Of a stretch of 64,000 bases of DNA, positions 10,276 through 22,159 are shown piece by piece. Position numbers and translations under genes: made by a program. The notes below the pieces were generated by a model, which was not told where the DNA came from, searched no databases, and saw only the letters and a program-made list of their open reading frames with translations. This DNA is from Rehmannia glutinosa. Lineage: Eukaryota; Streptophyta; Magnoliopsida; Lamiales; Orobanchaceae. Numbering within the stretch: the first letter of the stretch is position 1; the number at the start of each line of letters is the position of its first letter. The DNA is taken from positions 124,001 through 188,000 of the forward strand of contig JABTTQ020001486.1 in assembly GCA_016081115.2 (NCBI GenBank), given 5' to 3'.

Positions 10276-10799
10276 TGCATATGAACAATGGAAAGTAGTA
10301 TTCTGTGGATTACAAGTAATGTTTTCTAAAATATTCAATCAATATAGGAGTTGCAATAATTATTATACCCCTTTCTTCACATAGTCAAATCATCAAACAC
10401 ATTGTGGGTATAATTTTAATAATTGTAACAGAAAATTTGCAAGGTATATATCAATGGAGAATTTGATTTGCAAGGTATATCAATGGAGAAAATCACTGAT
10501 AGAGATCAATAATTTTGATTTAATATGTGTTTGTACCTGTGAATAGCAGATTTCAGGTTTCCTTTTTTCGTTGATACTATTCCTCCACTCGCACATTGCG
10601 TGCGTGTTCTTGCGTTCGGTGTTCAACTTTTTCCTTTTTTTTTTTTTTAATTGTTAAATGGTAGGATCCCGGTCTTTGGATTGATGGATCTGGATTATGG
10701 GGCTCCGTCTCACGGATATAGATCCGTGAGACGGTCTCACAAGAGACCCACTCTATGTCTTATCTAAATAAGCCATCTTATTCTTATTAGAATCCTAAA
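10276..10799 (-). promoter_or_regulatory. Upstream region of the FRS pseudogene; no other gene seen
   Basis: Just upstream of the ATG is AT-rich sequence. A leader exon/intron border is possible near 10537 (CAG/GTACAAACAC on the minus strand), which would fit a 5' leader intron. Beyond it lie a T-run at 10636-10649 and a GATCCGTGAGACGGTCTCAC block near 10720, a word that also appears in the inverted repeat at 21253-21342. Confidence 0.3.
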
Positions 10800-11050
10800 T
10801 CCGGAGGAATTCCTTAGCTGAATAAGGTAACAGAATATGTATAAATAGATAAAGGTAAATGGTATATTTTTTAGCATATCTTAACACTTATTAATTTACA
10901 ACGAATCATTATACTCTCAATACTTTTTCGGACCCCTTCTGACTTGAGCGTCGGACCCTAGCGCTATGCAGGTACAGCTTGATGCTCTCAGAATGGACCG
11001 GTCGGTTCGGTAGCTTTGGACAATTCTTAGTGGTTGATCCCGTACATGTA
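10800..11050 (+). repeat. Possible gypsy-type LTR remnant
   Basis: A TATAAATAGATA box near 10838 is followed about 100 bp later by CTGACTTGAGCGTCGGACCC. That leader word is frequent in plant gypsy LTRs, and a variant occurs in the LTRs at 21675 and 38042. Neither end of the LTR could be placed. Confidence 0.35.
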
Positions 11051-12224
11051 CATCAATAAGCAATAGACTAGTCCATCTCCCATAAGATAAGAGATGGTTT
11101 TAATTGGACGAAACATTAAAATCAATCGAAGCTAATAATATGTTGCCACATTAAAAACAAAAGAAAAACAAATTAAAACCAATTACTTTATTCACATTAG
11201 ATTTCTGTTGGTTGTCGCGGTCATTTCCACATTATTTAATTTCATCTATTTATTTATCAGAAACATGTTCAACAAACCTTAGTGAATGCGTTTGCGCAAC
11301 CACATTCATGACACTTTGCCAACATAAAACTTTGCTATTAATTAGTAGTGCAACAAAATGAAATGCAAAGAACTAAAATATTGATGAGCATTTAGATTTT
11401 TACGCACTGCCCTCAATTACATTGCATCAAAACCCTGCCACCATATATTATTGTTCAAAATCTTCAAGAGGCAATTGAATTTTTGAGTGTGGAGGTGGGT
11501 GAAGAAATTAAGGTCTGCTAAACAAACACCAACTTCTCATTGGGCCATTGTTGCAAATTCTTCTTCATTCATTAACGTTTTTCTATCCAACATCTTTCTA
11601 TTTTTTTCGACCCAATAATGTTTCATTTAGACGATATCTTCGTATCAAGATTTATTTCAATTTAAAAAGATTTTCTTTTTTCATTATACATTAACTTATG
11701 GTTGCTAGTTGCAGCTTTGAACTCATAATTAAATAAATGGAAATAATTTTGGAACCATGAACATTATGACTTGTAGACAAAAAAAACAACTAAAAAAATG
11801 CAAAGTCAAGCATCAACATAGGACAAAAACATATGTGATTTCCTATTTCATCCCACATGTATAAGAATATAAGATAATATCATTATTGTATATATAATAT
11901 TCACCGAATGCAACCAAAAAAAAAAACTGATGAAATACGATAGGATATTATGATAGTATATAATTAGAGAGTACCAGACATTAATAATAAACCTTTTATT
12001 GGCAAGCTATGTAACTTTTCTTTAGGGGTAGAGTCGGAGAGGAAATACACACTCATACAAGATTGAATTCGGGCCAATTACCTCTATAGCATATGCCTCT
12101 ATCACTGAAACACAAAGTTGATATTCCTTCTAGTATGTAACTAATAGGGTCATTTTTCAAATATATATTCTTGCATTAATATGCATGTTTGACCTAAATG
12201 ACTGAATATGATATCAAAAACCAT
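11051..12224. other. Intergenic, nothing supported
   Basis: AT-rich DNA without a frame of note and without inverted termini that I could pair. Confidence 0.5.
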
Positions 12225-12232
12225 GTAAATAT

Positions 12233-12676
12233 TATGGGTGTTCAGTTAACCAGTTTTTCTCCGTTAACTGTTAACCAAACCAATTCGATTAATTCGGTCG
12301 GCAAACAAATTTTTTCGATTCGGTGAATGGTTAAAGGTTTTGGATTTTTTTTGTTATCAGTTAATTTGGTTCAAAAATTTAGATTAACCCAAATAACCAA
12401 AATATTATTTTAAACATATTATATATAATTATATTTATATATCATATATATGTCTATTTATTTATTTATATCATATATTATATATGTACAATATATATTT
12501 TTTATTTTTAAGAAATTTTGGTTAATTCGGTTAACCGAAATATTATCAGTTTGGTTAATTCGACAAATATAATTTCAGTTCGGTTAATAATTTTACCAAT
12601 CATCACATTTGATTAATTCGGTTTTTGATATTTCGGTTAATAGTAATTAACTCAGTTAACCGAATGAACACCCCTA
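12233..12676. mobile_element. hAT-type MITE, 444 bp, perfect 8-bp target duplication
   Basis: It starts TATGGGTGTTCAGTTAACC and ends with the reverse of TAGGGGTGTTCATTCGGTTA. GTAAATAT is duplicated at 12225-12232 and 12677-12684. The interior is built of GGTTAAT/TTCGGTT words in both orientations. Confidence 0.92.
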
Positions 12677-12684
12677 GTAAATAT

Positions 12685-13600
12685 CACTTACATTAGATCA
12701 GATTCCGCTGACTAGAAAATACATTTTAGTTAATAAAAATAAGTAAATTACTGTACAAATACAGATGCAATTAGGATTCATATTGTTCCAACATTCCAAT
12801 TAATGCAAAAAAAAAAAAAAAAAAAAAAAACTCAGAATAATAAATACAAAAAGGAAAAAGAACAATGATATTACACAAAAAAATTATGCAAAATATTAAA
12901 TATTTTTTTAATTAATTTCTCATTTCCCCATTATGTCAAATATCTTCAGTTAATATTCTTATTTAGCTATAAATTGATATGCGTATGTATTTCCAGTAAA
13001 TACCAAAATAACTCTTCATAATTTAAATTGAATCCAATCAAAAATCTAAATCCTGGATGGGTTTTAATATAGGTCTAATGATCTCCCTTTGCGAAGCCTC
13101 TCACGTCCACCTACACCACTTGCGCTGCTAGTTAAAGGAACAAAATAGTCATGCTAACCATTAGCCATAGCTTTTGTTTTCGACATTGTGTTTGATCCTA
13201 ACACTGCAATCCATTTTAGTGAATAGTGAGTGCTTGCAAACACTTGTCCTTTTTGAAGAATTGATTTGTTTTAGCAAAAGTTAAAAGTTGTTCAGAATCA
13301 AAAGTTGATATTACTAAAAATAGAAGCTAAAAACATAATCAAAATTGAAGTGGTAGGGAAGAAAAACAGTTTCAAAATGAGTTTTTGGGTATAAATATAA
13401 AAAAAAACAACATTCTTATTATTAGTAGACCAATTTTATTTTTCAAAGTTTTAGGATAAAAATGTCAAAAATAAACTTCCCATTATTTACAAAATACTGT
13501 AAATAGTTTTTCAAAATCAAAAGCACACCCCCCAACTTTTAGTTCTGATCAAATGAAGTAGAAGCAAAAATAAAAACGACCATTTTCAAACCGATTGAGT
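12685..13600. other. Intergenic; poly-A tract
   Basis: There is no coding frame. A 24-base A run lies at 12807-12830, which could be the tail of a decayed retroposon, but no partner sequence or target duplication was recognised. Confidence 0.5.
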
Positions 13601-13708
13601 TTTCTTATTTCACTCATATTCCATTATCTCAGATGAATAACACGTGTACAAGATGATGTTACACACATCATTCATCTAATGTATGGAACAGAGGGTGAAA
13701 TAAGAAAA
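13601..13708. repeat. Small fold-back element
   Basis: The arms begin TTTTCTTATTTCACTCA (left) and, reversed, TTTTCTTATTTCACCCT (right). They share further blocks (TTCCAT, AGATGAAT), so the whole 108 bp can fold. No target duplication is clear. Confidence 0.6.
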
Positions 13709-13898
13709 GTGGAAGATAATATCCCATAAAATAATTTTTTTTAACCAAAAGTAGAGAATTACTCCAAAAGAGAGAATCTCACTTAATTTAAAATATTTAC
13801 ATGAAATTAGGTCAACAAACTAATTCGGAATATATTGCCGAACAGAAATTGAATTTGCAGTGCAAATTCTTGTATAAATTTTGACGGATTGAGTAGAA

Positions 13899-14631
13899 TA
13901 GGGGCGTCAATTTGTGCGGATGAGATCTTCTATTGCAAAATGGTGTTTCATCTCCTATTTCACCGCACGGATGATTGATACTTTTTTTAAAAGTTACCAT
14001 ATAAAAACCCGACAATTTAGGCTTGATTTATGATTCAAAATGCATATGATAACTTCTAAACACGTGTCAATCATCTGTGCGGTGGAATAGGAGATGAAAC
14101 ACCATTTTGCAATAGAAGATCCCATCCGCAATTTGTGACACGACACGATAACCTGACACGAACCTAACACGAATTTAGCAGTACAGGTACAACCATTAAC
14201 AGGTTTGGGTCAAAATCGAGTCGGACACGGATAACACGGAAAATGAATAGGTCAGGTCGGGTCGACCCGCGGGTCGACACGATTGACCTATGTAACCCAT
14301 TTAATTTTATAGTTATATATTATTTTAATATTTTGTGATATTTTAATTGGTTATATGATGGTGGAAAAATTATTAAATGCATTTTTTTAATAATTTCTAA
14401 TATTTAATTTATTTTTTATTTGTAATTTCAATTTTTTCTGATTTTTTTTATTTTTTTCGTGTCAAGTTTATACAGGTTTTTCGTGTCGTGTCGGGTTACA
14501 CGTGTCATAAACGGGTCGTGTATCTTGGCACAAATAATTAAACGGGTCGGGTTTGGGTTCGGGTCAGACCTGCAATACTTGTGTAAAAACACGACCCACG
14601 AACACGAAACACGACACGATTGACACCCCTA
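13899..14631. mobile_element. hAT-type MITE with a second MITE inside, perfect 8-bp target duplication
   Basis: The left end is TAGGGGCGTCAATTTGTG and the right end reversed is TAGGGGTGTCAATCGTGTCG. GAGTAGAA is duplicated at 13891-13898 and 14632-14639. The interior is rich in CACGACACG/CGGGTCG words. Without the nested copy it is about 510 bp. Its right end lies about 400 bp upstream of the RopGEF start codon. Confidence 0.93.
13916..14129. mobile_element. Nested fold-back MITE, 214 bp
   Basis: The arms are about 63 bp and nearly identical when reversed (GCGGATGAGATCTTC versus GCGGATGGGATCTTC), with an 85-bp loop. AATTTGT is repeated on both sides (13909-13915, 14130-14136). Removing it restores a continuous MITE end outside, which shows the order of insertion. 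Confidence 0.9.
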
Positions 14632-14639
14632 GAGTAGAA

Positions 14640-15027
14640 TGTACATTTCTTAAAATCCAAGCGTAAAGCGCGCGAAATAATTGTCGGAGCACAGTAGAAC
14701 AAAGGCGGCCACCACCATGTGAGTCAATATCTACTTTAAGTTATTAGTATATATTGAATCCAGTAATATACTATTTACTGACAATCAACTCCACACTCTA
14801 CAGCTTTGCATCATACAGTACTACACTTTTACTTTATTATTTCCTCACTTTCTTTTTCCCACTCTTCCCTCTCAATCATTCCTTTCCCACACACACACAT
14901 TTGCTTTTCAATTTCAACAATCATACCGCCCAGTTTCCGTTGAAATTGTGCCGTTGAAGCTGTGCATTCGACTAATTTTTTCACTTTTTTTTTTAAGTTT
15001 CAAAGAGCGGTTACAGAGTCATCGGAG
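14640..15027 (+). promoter_or_regulatory. Promoter and 5' leader of the RopGEF gene
   Basis: A TATATATTG box near 14748 is followed by a pyrimidine-rich stretch (14826-14890). An A/T-rich leader then runs up to the ATG at 15028. The frame is open upstream to an earlier ATG at 14962. The later ATG (MEMDDG) gives an acidic N terminus usual for the family, whereas the extra 22 residues look like translated leader (FFTFFFKF). No promoter element was proven. Confidence 0.4.
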
Positions 15028-18000
15028 ATGGAGATGGATGATGGTATAATTTCGCAGTCCGATGATGAGTTTGAAGACTTGCAGTCGCGCCGTTTCGACG
15101 ACGGTTACAGCCTGAGCGCCGATGTCAGCGAGTCGGAGAGTTCGACTTCGAGTGCCGCCACCTTTTCTTCCGACCATCGTATGGCTTCGGCGTGGACGGC
15201 TTCGTCTCCGCTGGATTTAGCTTCCAGTTCCGAGAGTTTGCCGCTGCCTCCGATTATGTTGCCGGTTGTGGGAGGTAGACACGTCATCTCTCCGGCAGAG
15301 AAGCCGGATAGAGATAAACCTGAGCCGCCTGAATTGACCGGTGAGTTTCCGGTTTCCCATTTGGGCGTAAAATCAATAGCACCTTTGGTTTTACATGATT
15401 TAATAGAGGAATCAATTTGTGATCATTTTTTCCATATTTCTGTTACATATTCTTTGAGAGAAAAAGGGCCTAAAAAAACAGTAACATGCTCATTAACCTG
15501 ATAATGGTAAGTTAAACATATTTTACAGTTTAGCTTGCAGCAATTTGTAGAGTATCAATATATTCGTTAATTAGTGGTTGCACATTGTTATTGACCATAA
15601 TCAAGGAAATGAAAGCAATGGGGAAAAAAAAGGTAGACCTCCGATCTCGTGTTGAGGCGCTCAGACTTCGAAAGTGTTAATTGCATACTATAAAACGAGA
15701 AGTATGATTCTGTTGAACACTAAAAAGACATTTTGATATTATTTTATTTCAGATTTTAACGGTATTTCCTACTAAACAAGTGAATCTTAACCACTTTTTC
15801 TTTGGAGGCGACGAAACAACAATTTTCCCTTTTCGTTTTCCCCCCGGGTATATTTTGTTTTCTTTTATTTGAGTGACCACTTTTCATCACTTACGTGTTA
15901 GTTTATTCAGTTGGAGGAATCATTTGATCTTGGGATTCCTGAGTTGAATAACCTCTTCTCTTAGGTATCTGTTAAAACCAAATGTTCCTTTTCCCCAATG
16001 AGCATGAGATGCCACTCTTTAGAAACAGAGAACAAGTGATTCTTTTATTTTCATATTGGATTTATAATTTCTGATTCGGATATTGTTTGTGTGAGTGCAG
16101 AGGCCGAACTAATGAAGGAACGTTTTGCAAAGTTGTTGCTAGGAGAGGATATGTCTGGTGGAGGGAAGGGAGTAAGTACGGCTCTGGCAATCTCCAATGC
16201 AATTACTAATCTTTCAGGTACCTATATATTTCACAAACTCGGTTCAACCTTCATTTGAACCTTTACTTTAGTTTGCATATAATTTTCTTGTCTTGATTAT
16301 TTATACTTATAAATTCCCACATCATAATAAATTGACAGCTAGCGTTTTTGGAGAGCTCTGGAAGTTGGAGCCGTTGGCCCCACAGAAAAGGTCGATGTGG
16401 CAGCGAGAGATGGAGTGGCTTTTGTGTGTCAGTGACTCAATTGTGGAGCTCGTTCCATCAGTTCAAGAATTTCCAGGTGGTGGGAGCTTTGAAATTATGG
16501 TGACTCAACAAAGATCCGACTTATATGTGAATCTTCCAGCACTTAAGAAACTAGATGGAATGTTAATGAGCATCTTGGATGGGTTTTGTGACACTGAATT
16601 TTATTATGTTGATCGTGGGATAGTTGTTGCTAATGGGAAGCACATTGAAGCATATCCATGTTCACCATCTTCTCATAGGCCTTCCGTAAAACTCGAAGAA
16701 AAATGGTGGTTACCATTCCCAAAGGTTCCGGAAAATGGTTTGTCGGAGGAGACAAGAAAGCGATTGCAACAGTGCAAGGAGTGCACACAACAAATTTTCA
16801 AAGCTGCTGTGGCTATCAACAGCAGTGTGCTTTCGGAGATGGAAGTGCCACAAATTTACTTGGAGAACTTGCCCAAGGTATGGGATTTCTGTAGTGCTTT
16901 TCAAAACTTAAACTCTGTTTTATGATGAATCAATGTTCAATGGACCTTCAGTTTTTAGTTGTGTCCTGTCTCGTATCTAGATCCTTTTGTACACATTTGA
17001 TATAAATACCTTTTTTTCTAATTATTATCCAAATCTAGTAAAGGAAATGGATGGACTTGAGAATGAATATTATCTTGGGATAATTACAAAAACCACCCTA
17101 AGGTTTGGGCTAATTACAAAAAGTCCCCTCAGGTTTGATTATATGTTAAATTTAAGGAGGTAATTGTAGTATTTCTATAAATATCAGGGGGGTTTGGAAA
17201 TGTGTTTTTGCTTATAAAAAGGAACATGAAAGACAAAATCAAACCTCAAGGGTTTTTTTCTAATTTTCAAAAACCTCTGGAGTTTTTTGCAATTAACCCA
17301 AACATCGGGTTTTTTTTTTTTTTTTTTGTGTAATTATCCCTATATCAATTATATGTGGAATTTAAGTAGTAATGAGTTACATGGGTTTTTCTGGGCTTTT
17401 TCCAGCTCATGAGTATGTGATACAGACAGCACTATATTGATTGTTCATGTTTGGCTCATTTACTTGCAGAATATTTACTCTGCTTTCTTTGTGTGTCAAA
17501 ATCCATGCCCCTTATGCCAATATTTTGTTTTTGTGTACTTTCTTGTGTTGAATCATCAGGCTGATCTTTAAGCTTCTGTTGTTTACGTATTGAACTTCTG
17601 GTTTCTTTCAGAGTGAGAAGGCTTGTTTAGGCGAAACCCTCTACCGCTATATAACTGCTGATCAGTTCTCCCCTGACTGTCTTCTTGATTACCTGGATCT
17701 TTCATCAGAATATAGTACCTTGGAAATAGCAAATAGGATTGAGAGTGCCGTACACTTTTGGAGGCTGAAATATCAAAAGAAAAAACTAAATCATGCGAAA
17801 ACGGGTTCATTTTGGGGAAGCACTGTGAAGGGCCTTGTTTGTGATGCTGAAAAGAGTAAACACTTCGCACATCGAGCTGATACCCTCTTAAAGAACTTAA
17901 AGTTGCACTTTCCTGGCCTCCCTCAAACTGCTCTCGACACGAACAAGATTCAATATAACAAGGTACAATTAGTAATGTTTCACTTTTTATAATTTGTGCT

Positions 18001-18757
18001 AATAAGGACTTCAAATCCTTTACATGGTGCATATGCTTTCCAGATTCATTCATTAGTATTTGGGATAATTATAAAACCTCCCCTGAGTTTCGGGCATTCA
18101 TTTTTTTTTTGAAGGGACCTTGAGGTTTGATTCCATCTTATTTTTCCCCCTTCATAAGCAAGAAAACATTTGAACAATCCCCCTCACTAAATGGAAATAA
18201 ATCAAAATCTCAAGAGCCTTTTTGTATTTGTCAAAAACTTTTGGGTATCTTTTTTAGTAATTAGCCCAAACCTCAGCGTTTTTTTTTTAAATTATCGCAT
18301 TGTATTTTATACTTGGCTGCCCCTTACACCTAAATTATCTGATTTTGCATCTAAGTACCAAGTAGTTTGTAAGTGATGACATATTGTATTTGTTTTCATG
18401 TAGGATGTTGGGCAGTCAATTCTCGAAAGCTATTCCAGGGTGCTGGAGAGCTTAGCCTTCAACTTAACGGCAAGGATTGATGATCTTTTATACGTAGATG
18501 ACGCCACCAAACGCCGTGCAATGGCAGAGTCAATATCAATGCTCAACCAGAGGAGATCAATGGGTGCTCATGATCTGCATAACCAATATTCTCCTAGTTT
18601 GTTATCCAACCAAAGCACGAATTCGTCATCACTTACGGGATCTCCATTCCGTTACTCGGTCCCAGTAACTCAGCGGCCCAAGAGATTACGCCGTTCAGTA
18701 AGCCAATCTGTTACTCGCGATTCACTAGATATTGAGCTAGAAAATCTGACTTTGTGA
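15028..18757 (+). CDS. ROPGEF: Rop guanine nucleotide exchange factor, PRONE domain (RopGEF)
   Basis: RopGEFs load GTP onto ROP/RAC small GTPases at the plasma membrane, often downstream of receptor kinases, in polar growth and hormone responses. Five exons: 15028-15340, 16101-16217, 16339-16877, 17612-17962 and 18404-18757. All four introns are GT-AG. They give 557 aa, in the family's usual range. Residues 1-103 are acidic and Ser-rich (variable region). The PRONE domain starts near residue 105 ([19 protein letters not shown]) and continues through [67 protein letters not shown] and [13 protein letters not shown] to about residue 470 ([17 protein letters not shown]). The C-terminal tail is Ser-rich, with [12 protein letters not shown], a possible phosphorylated autoinhibitory region. 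No broken codon was seen. The paralogue number cannot be told. Confidence 0.95.
17077..17340. repeat. MITE-like element in RopGEF intron 3
   Basis: The left end GGGATAATTACAAAAACC pairs with the reversed right end GGGATAATTACACAAAAA. Both then show CCC...GGTTTGGG-TTAATT-like blocks over about 55 bp. No convincing target duplication. A T run of about 20 lies at the right end. Confidence 0.7.
18062..18298. repeat. Second copy of the same MITE-like family in RopGEF intron 4
   Basis: It opens GGGATAATTATAAAACCTCCC and closes TTTTTAAATTATCGC. The internal order (CTGAGTTTCGGGC, GAGGTTTGATTCCATC, TTAGCCCAAACCTCAG) matches the intron-3 copy with many changes, so it is the older or more diverged of the two. 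Confidence 0.65.
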
Positions 18758-19160
18758 TATTTCAGAACAAAAGTTAAATCTGCTCTTGCATTATGCAAAG
18801 ACAGTAGAAAAGTTAAACCAGCACAGTGAGATAGGTAGGTTTGTAACATGGGCAGAGACCAAAAGTTCAGATTGGAGGTCCATACTTTTAGTGGATCCAA
18901 CTGTGGTAGCAACGCTATTTACTATTTTAGCCCTTCCTTTCTCTTACCCGAACTTTGAATATCTGAAGGGACTCAAGGAGTTTGTAGGATGCATCGATTC
19001 AAGCTATTATTAGTCAAACACAAACAATTTCACCCTGCAATCCATCAATGTGTTTGAAAATATAATAGATTCCTTTTATCTGTTGCCTATTGGAAATCTG
19101 TGATTCTGAAGAGTGACATCACTTGATATACCAAGTTTATATTGGATATACTTTCATTTT
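18758..19160 (+). other. 3' untranslated region of the RopGEF gene and flank
   Basis: There is no separate gene. An AATATAATAGATT word near 19060 is a weak candidate polyadenylation signal, and AATAAA first appears at 19195 inside the following MITE. The 3' end of the transcript cannot be fixed. Confidence 0.4.
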
Positions 19161-19505
19161 GAAAATTTTCATTTTGCTAGAGAACAGTAGTGAAATAAAT
19201 TTTGGGAGAAAAAAGATGAATTTTGAGAGTGTGATTGGATGTGAGATGAAAAAGTAATGATGAAAGTTGATTTGATGTGAAAATAGTAAAATAATGATTA
19301 GATGTGATTGGTAGTTAGAAATGTGTGAGTGAATGAATAGTGAAATAATGTGTAATAATGATTAGTTTTTTTGTGAAAAAATGTGTAGATGTGATTGGTG
19401 AAAGAAAAAGTGAAAGTGAGAGAAAAGTATATTTTCTGAAAATTTTCATAAACAATCGCATGTTTGGTCAAAAGAAATTCTCTAGCAGAACGAAAATGGA
19501 TTTTC
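19161..19505. repeat. MITE-like element with long imperfect inverted ends
   Basis: The left end GAAAATTTTCATTTTGCTAG pairs with the reversed right end GAAAATCCATTTTCGTTCTG, and both reach GCTAGAGAA. The interior repeats GTGATTGG/GATGTGA words. No target duplication was recognised. Confidence 0.65.
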
Positions 19506-20076
19506 GCTCAAATACAATCGCAGCCTCAGTTATCAAGCCTCATCATCTGGCATAAATACTCCTGCTGAACTGTTTGCAAATTTCAGCTGGGGTTAATTTT
19601 GTTCAGTTTCCTATCTTCCATCATTAGGTTCCTAAGATGTTTAGCAGGTTTATAATGAGTTCTAAAACATTGACTGAAACTTTCTATGAACATTTAGGAT
19701 TATACTTGAGGTTTAGTCTAATTATTATAAAAATCCAAATATCTTTCAAAGTTACAAATATCTCGTTCAAAATTACAGATACCCCATTGACATTTGTTTC
19801 TATTTTACTAACTGTACCCTTAAAAGAGAGGTATTTATTACGTAAATACAAACCTCAAAGTCGGGTGTTTGTAATGTCTTAAGTGGGTATTTGTAATATT
19901 AAAAGATAATTGGATTTTTTTGTAATTAGATAAAGATAGGTTTTGTAACTTACCGGAAAATTTATTCAAAACATTTGTCAGGCTATTAACTAGAATACAT
20001 ACGTATAGCAGTGTTAAGTAGCTTATAAGAGAAGAAAAAACCAATTGGGGGGTTGGGGGTGGGGGACAAAAGACAT
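19506..20076. other. Intergenic, nothing supported
   Basis: The segment 19708-19940 has TTACAAATATCT/GTAATATTAAAAG words in opposite orientation. It resembles the intron MITE family only loosely, and ends could not be placed. Confidence 0.4.
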
Positions 20077-20079
20077 TAA

Positions 20080-20653
20080 GGGCCTGTTTGTTTATGTTTC
20101 CATGGTCCATTTCCAGTTTTTGGAGTTGGAAATAGAATTTTGAGAATTTATTGGTTTTCGTGTGGAAATTGGGATTGTGTTTGGATGAATGAATTGAAAT
20201 GTGTTTTATGTAGGGTTGGAAATGAGATTGTGTTTGGTTTGAGTAGTTTTGAAATATTATTTTATGTATATAATAATTGAAAAGTTGGTAGTGGTGGGGT
20301 CCACTTCAATATTTTAATTTGAATATATAATATTATATTTATAAGATTATAGTTGGTGGGTCCCATTAGATAGTTATAATTTAAAAATAGTAATATTTTA
20401 AGTAGATAAAGTTGATAATGGTGGGTCCCACATAATATAATTGGGTTAAAATATGAAACTAGTGATTGATAAGTGATGTAGGGTAGTGTATAGGTTTGAG
20501 AATAGAAATTATAGGTTTGAGATGTTGTTTTGTGTGAAAAATAGAAAATGTAATGATGATTTCCATTGTAAATTTTATGAACAAACATGATTCCACTTTT
20601 ATGTATAGTTAGAAACTGGAAAGAGGCCATTGGAAACATAAACAAACAAGGCC
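20080..20653. mobile_element. Tourist-like (PIF/Harbinger) MITE, 574 bp
   Basis: The inverted ends GGGCCTGTTTGTTTATG and GGCCTTGTTTGTTTATG (reversed right end) both run on to TTTCCA. A TAA direct repeat flanks both sides (20077-20079, 20654-20656). Three GTGGG(G)TCC(C)A words occur inside at about 20293, 20355 and 20420. Confidence 0.85.
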
Positions 20654-20656
20654 TAA

Positions 20657-21674
20657 ATCACATAAGTTGGCTTTAATTGATTTTCCCAGAGATGATTAAT
20701 TCCTCTCTCTATGGAAATGAAGCAACAGTTATTCTAGAATTTGGAGCGATTACTATCATCTTTCTTACTTATAACATTAATTAGAAATGTATTATGCCCC
20801 TTTCATGAACAAGCAATATTATAGTAGCAACGTTGAAGTTACATTAGAATGTGTTGGATTTTTTTTTTATAATCAAAATGGCTAGGCATTGACATTATTC
20901 CATGAGTTCTGAAGCCTTTGATGAGGAAAGTTATGGGCCTTGGAAGGAGTATTGGAAACGAACATTAATTGCAGTACTTTTACTGACAGAAGAGTGGTAA
21001 AAAAGGATGTAAGAATCCAGAATCCAGCATGGTAAAGTATTTCTAATTATGGATGATGTGGGCTAAGCCCGTCAGATCAATATATTCACCATGTAAATAA
21101 ACAAATATTTCAGTACTTTTTTTCTTTTTTTGAAATAGAGTTTTAGTACTTTCACCCCTAAATCTTTTCAATGACTACCTCACTAAAATATAGCATTTTC
21201 TATTTGTTTTTGAGGAAGTCTTGTAGGAGACAATATCATTAATCTAAGTTCATGAGACGGATCTAAAAAACACAAAAATGTAGAATTTTTTTATGGATTT
21301 GGGTTTGGATTGAAATTCTATTTAAATATTAGATCCGTCTCATACAAGTTTTTCATATTTTTTAATCATAACTGCAGTCCTAATGTATATAAGATCCAAC
21401 TCAGATAAAAAGTATTAAAATAACAAAAACAAGGTGCATATTGACGAAGCGTTGCTCCCACAACCCACAATTCCACATAAATTTATTTCTTTGGTATGAA
21501 TCAAGCATCTATTTCTCAAACTAAAGCTCAATTTTTTCTCGCTTCAAACCATGCAAAACATAAATCGAATTAGGTTAATTTCGGTAAATACAAGAAATTT
21601 TATCAAAAGCTAAATTTGATTTTTGTACTTTGATTATCGAATTAGGTTAATTTCGGTAAATACAACAATTTTTG
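20657..21674. other. Intergenic; short inverted repeat and a duplicated 29-bp word
   Basis: TGAGACGGATCTAA at 21253-21266 is inverted at 21329-21342, a small fold-back. The word ATCGAATTAGGTTAATTTCG occurs near 21564 and again near 21637, just before the LTR at 21675. No gene. Confidence 0.5.
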
Positions 21675-22115
21675 TGTTGGGGATAAAACCGACTTTTTCT
21701 AATATCCATTATTTTTATTATTTTACACATTATTAAATTCTAAAATTACATAATTAATTATTTAATTAATTAATCTTTATTGGATCGCAGATATAATTAT
21801 CCAGCCCACGCGGTCTATATCCACCCCCACGTGCCCATTTTTTCCTACACGGCCAATGCGGCCCATCATCCCAGGTATAACAGAGGTTCCACCTCATTAT
21901 TTTTAAGTACTCCACATTATTCTGCATTACTATGAATCATATGCTCTGGATTTTTCTTACTTCCGGTGTTGACCTGAGCATCAGAGGGACCTCCTTGTGA
22001 CAAACCCAGGGCACGTCTAACGTTTGCTGAACTGTCACAGGCAAGTTCCTAACTAGAAGAACTACCAGTTCAGGAGAGGACTTGAACTTTATCAGAAATC
22101 TTTACTTGGGTCGAT
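21675..22115 (+). mobile_element. Gypsy-type LTR (about 440 bp)
   Basis: It starts TGTTGGGGATAAAACC. It contains TTGGATCGCAGATATAATTA, a TATAACAGAGG box, and the leader GTTGACCTGAGCATCAGAGG. It is paralogous to the LTR starting at 38042 over its whole length. The 3' limit is approximate, where the two copies lose similarity. A decayed gypsy gag follows in the same orientation. Confidence 0.7.
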
Positions 22116-22159
22116 CGATCGCAATTTTAAGCAAAGATCATTATGGCCTAGTCTGTGTG

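Noticed and set aside
12807..12830. Poly-A tail of a SINE or processed pseudogene
   Set aside because: No promoter boxes, coding sequence or flanking target duplication upstream of the A run.
14962..15027. Earlier start codon for the RopGEF gene
   Set aside because: The frame is open, but the added residues are Phe-rich leader translation and the ATG at 15028 gives the family-type acidic start.
15105..15287. Minus-strand frame over RopGEF exon 1
   Set aside because: Shadow of the real coding exon.
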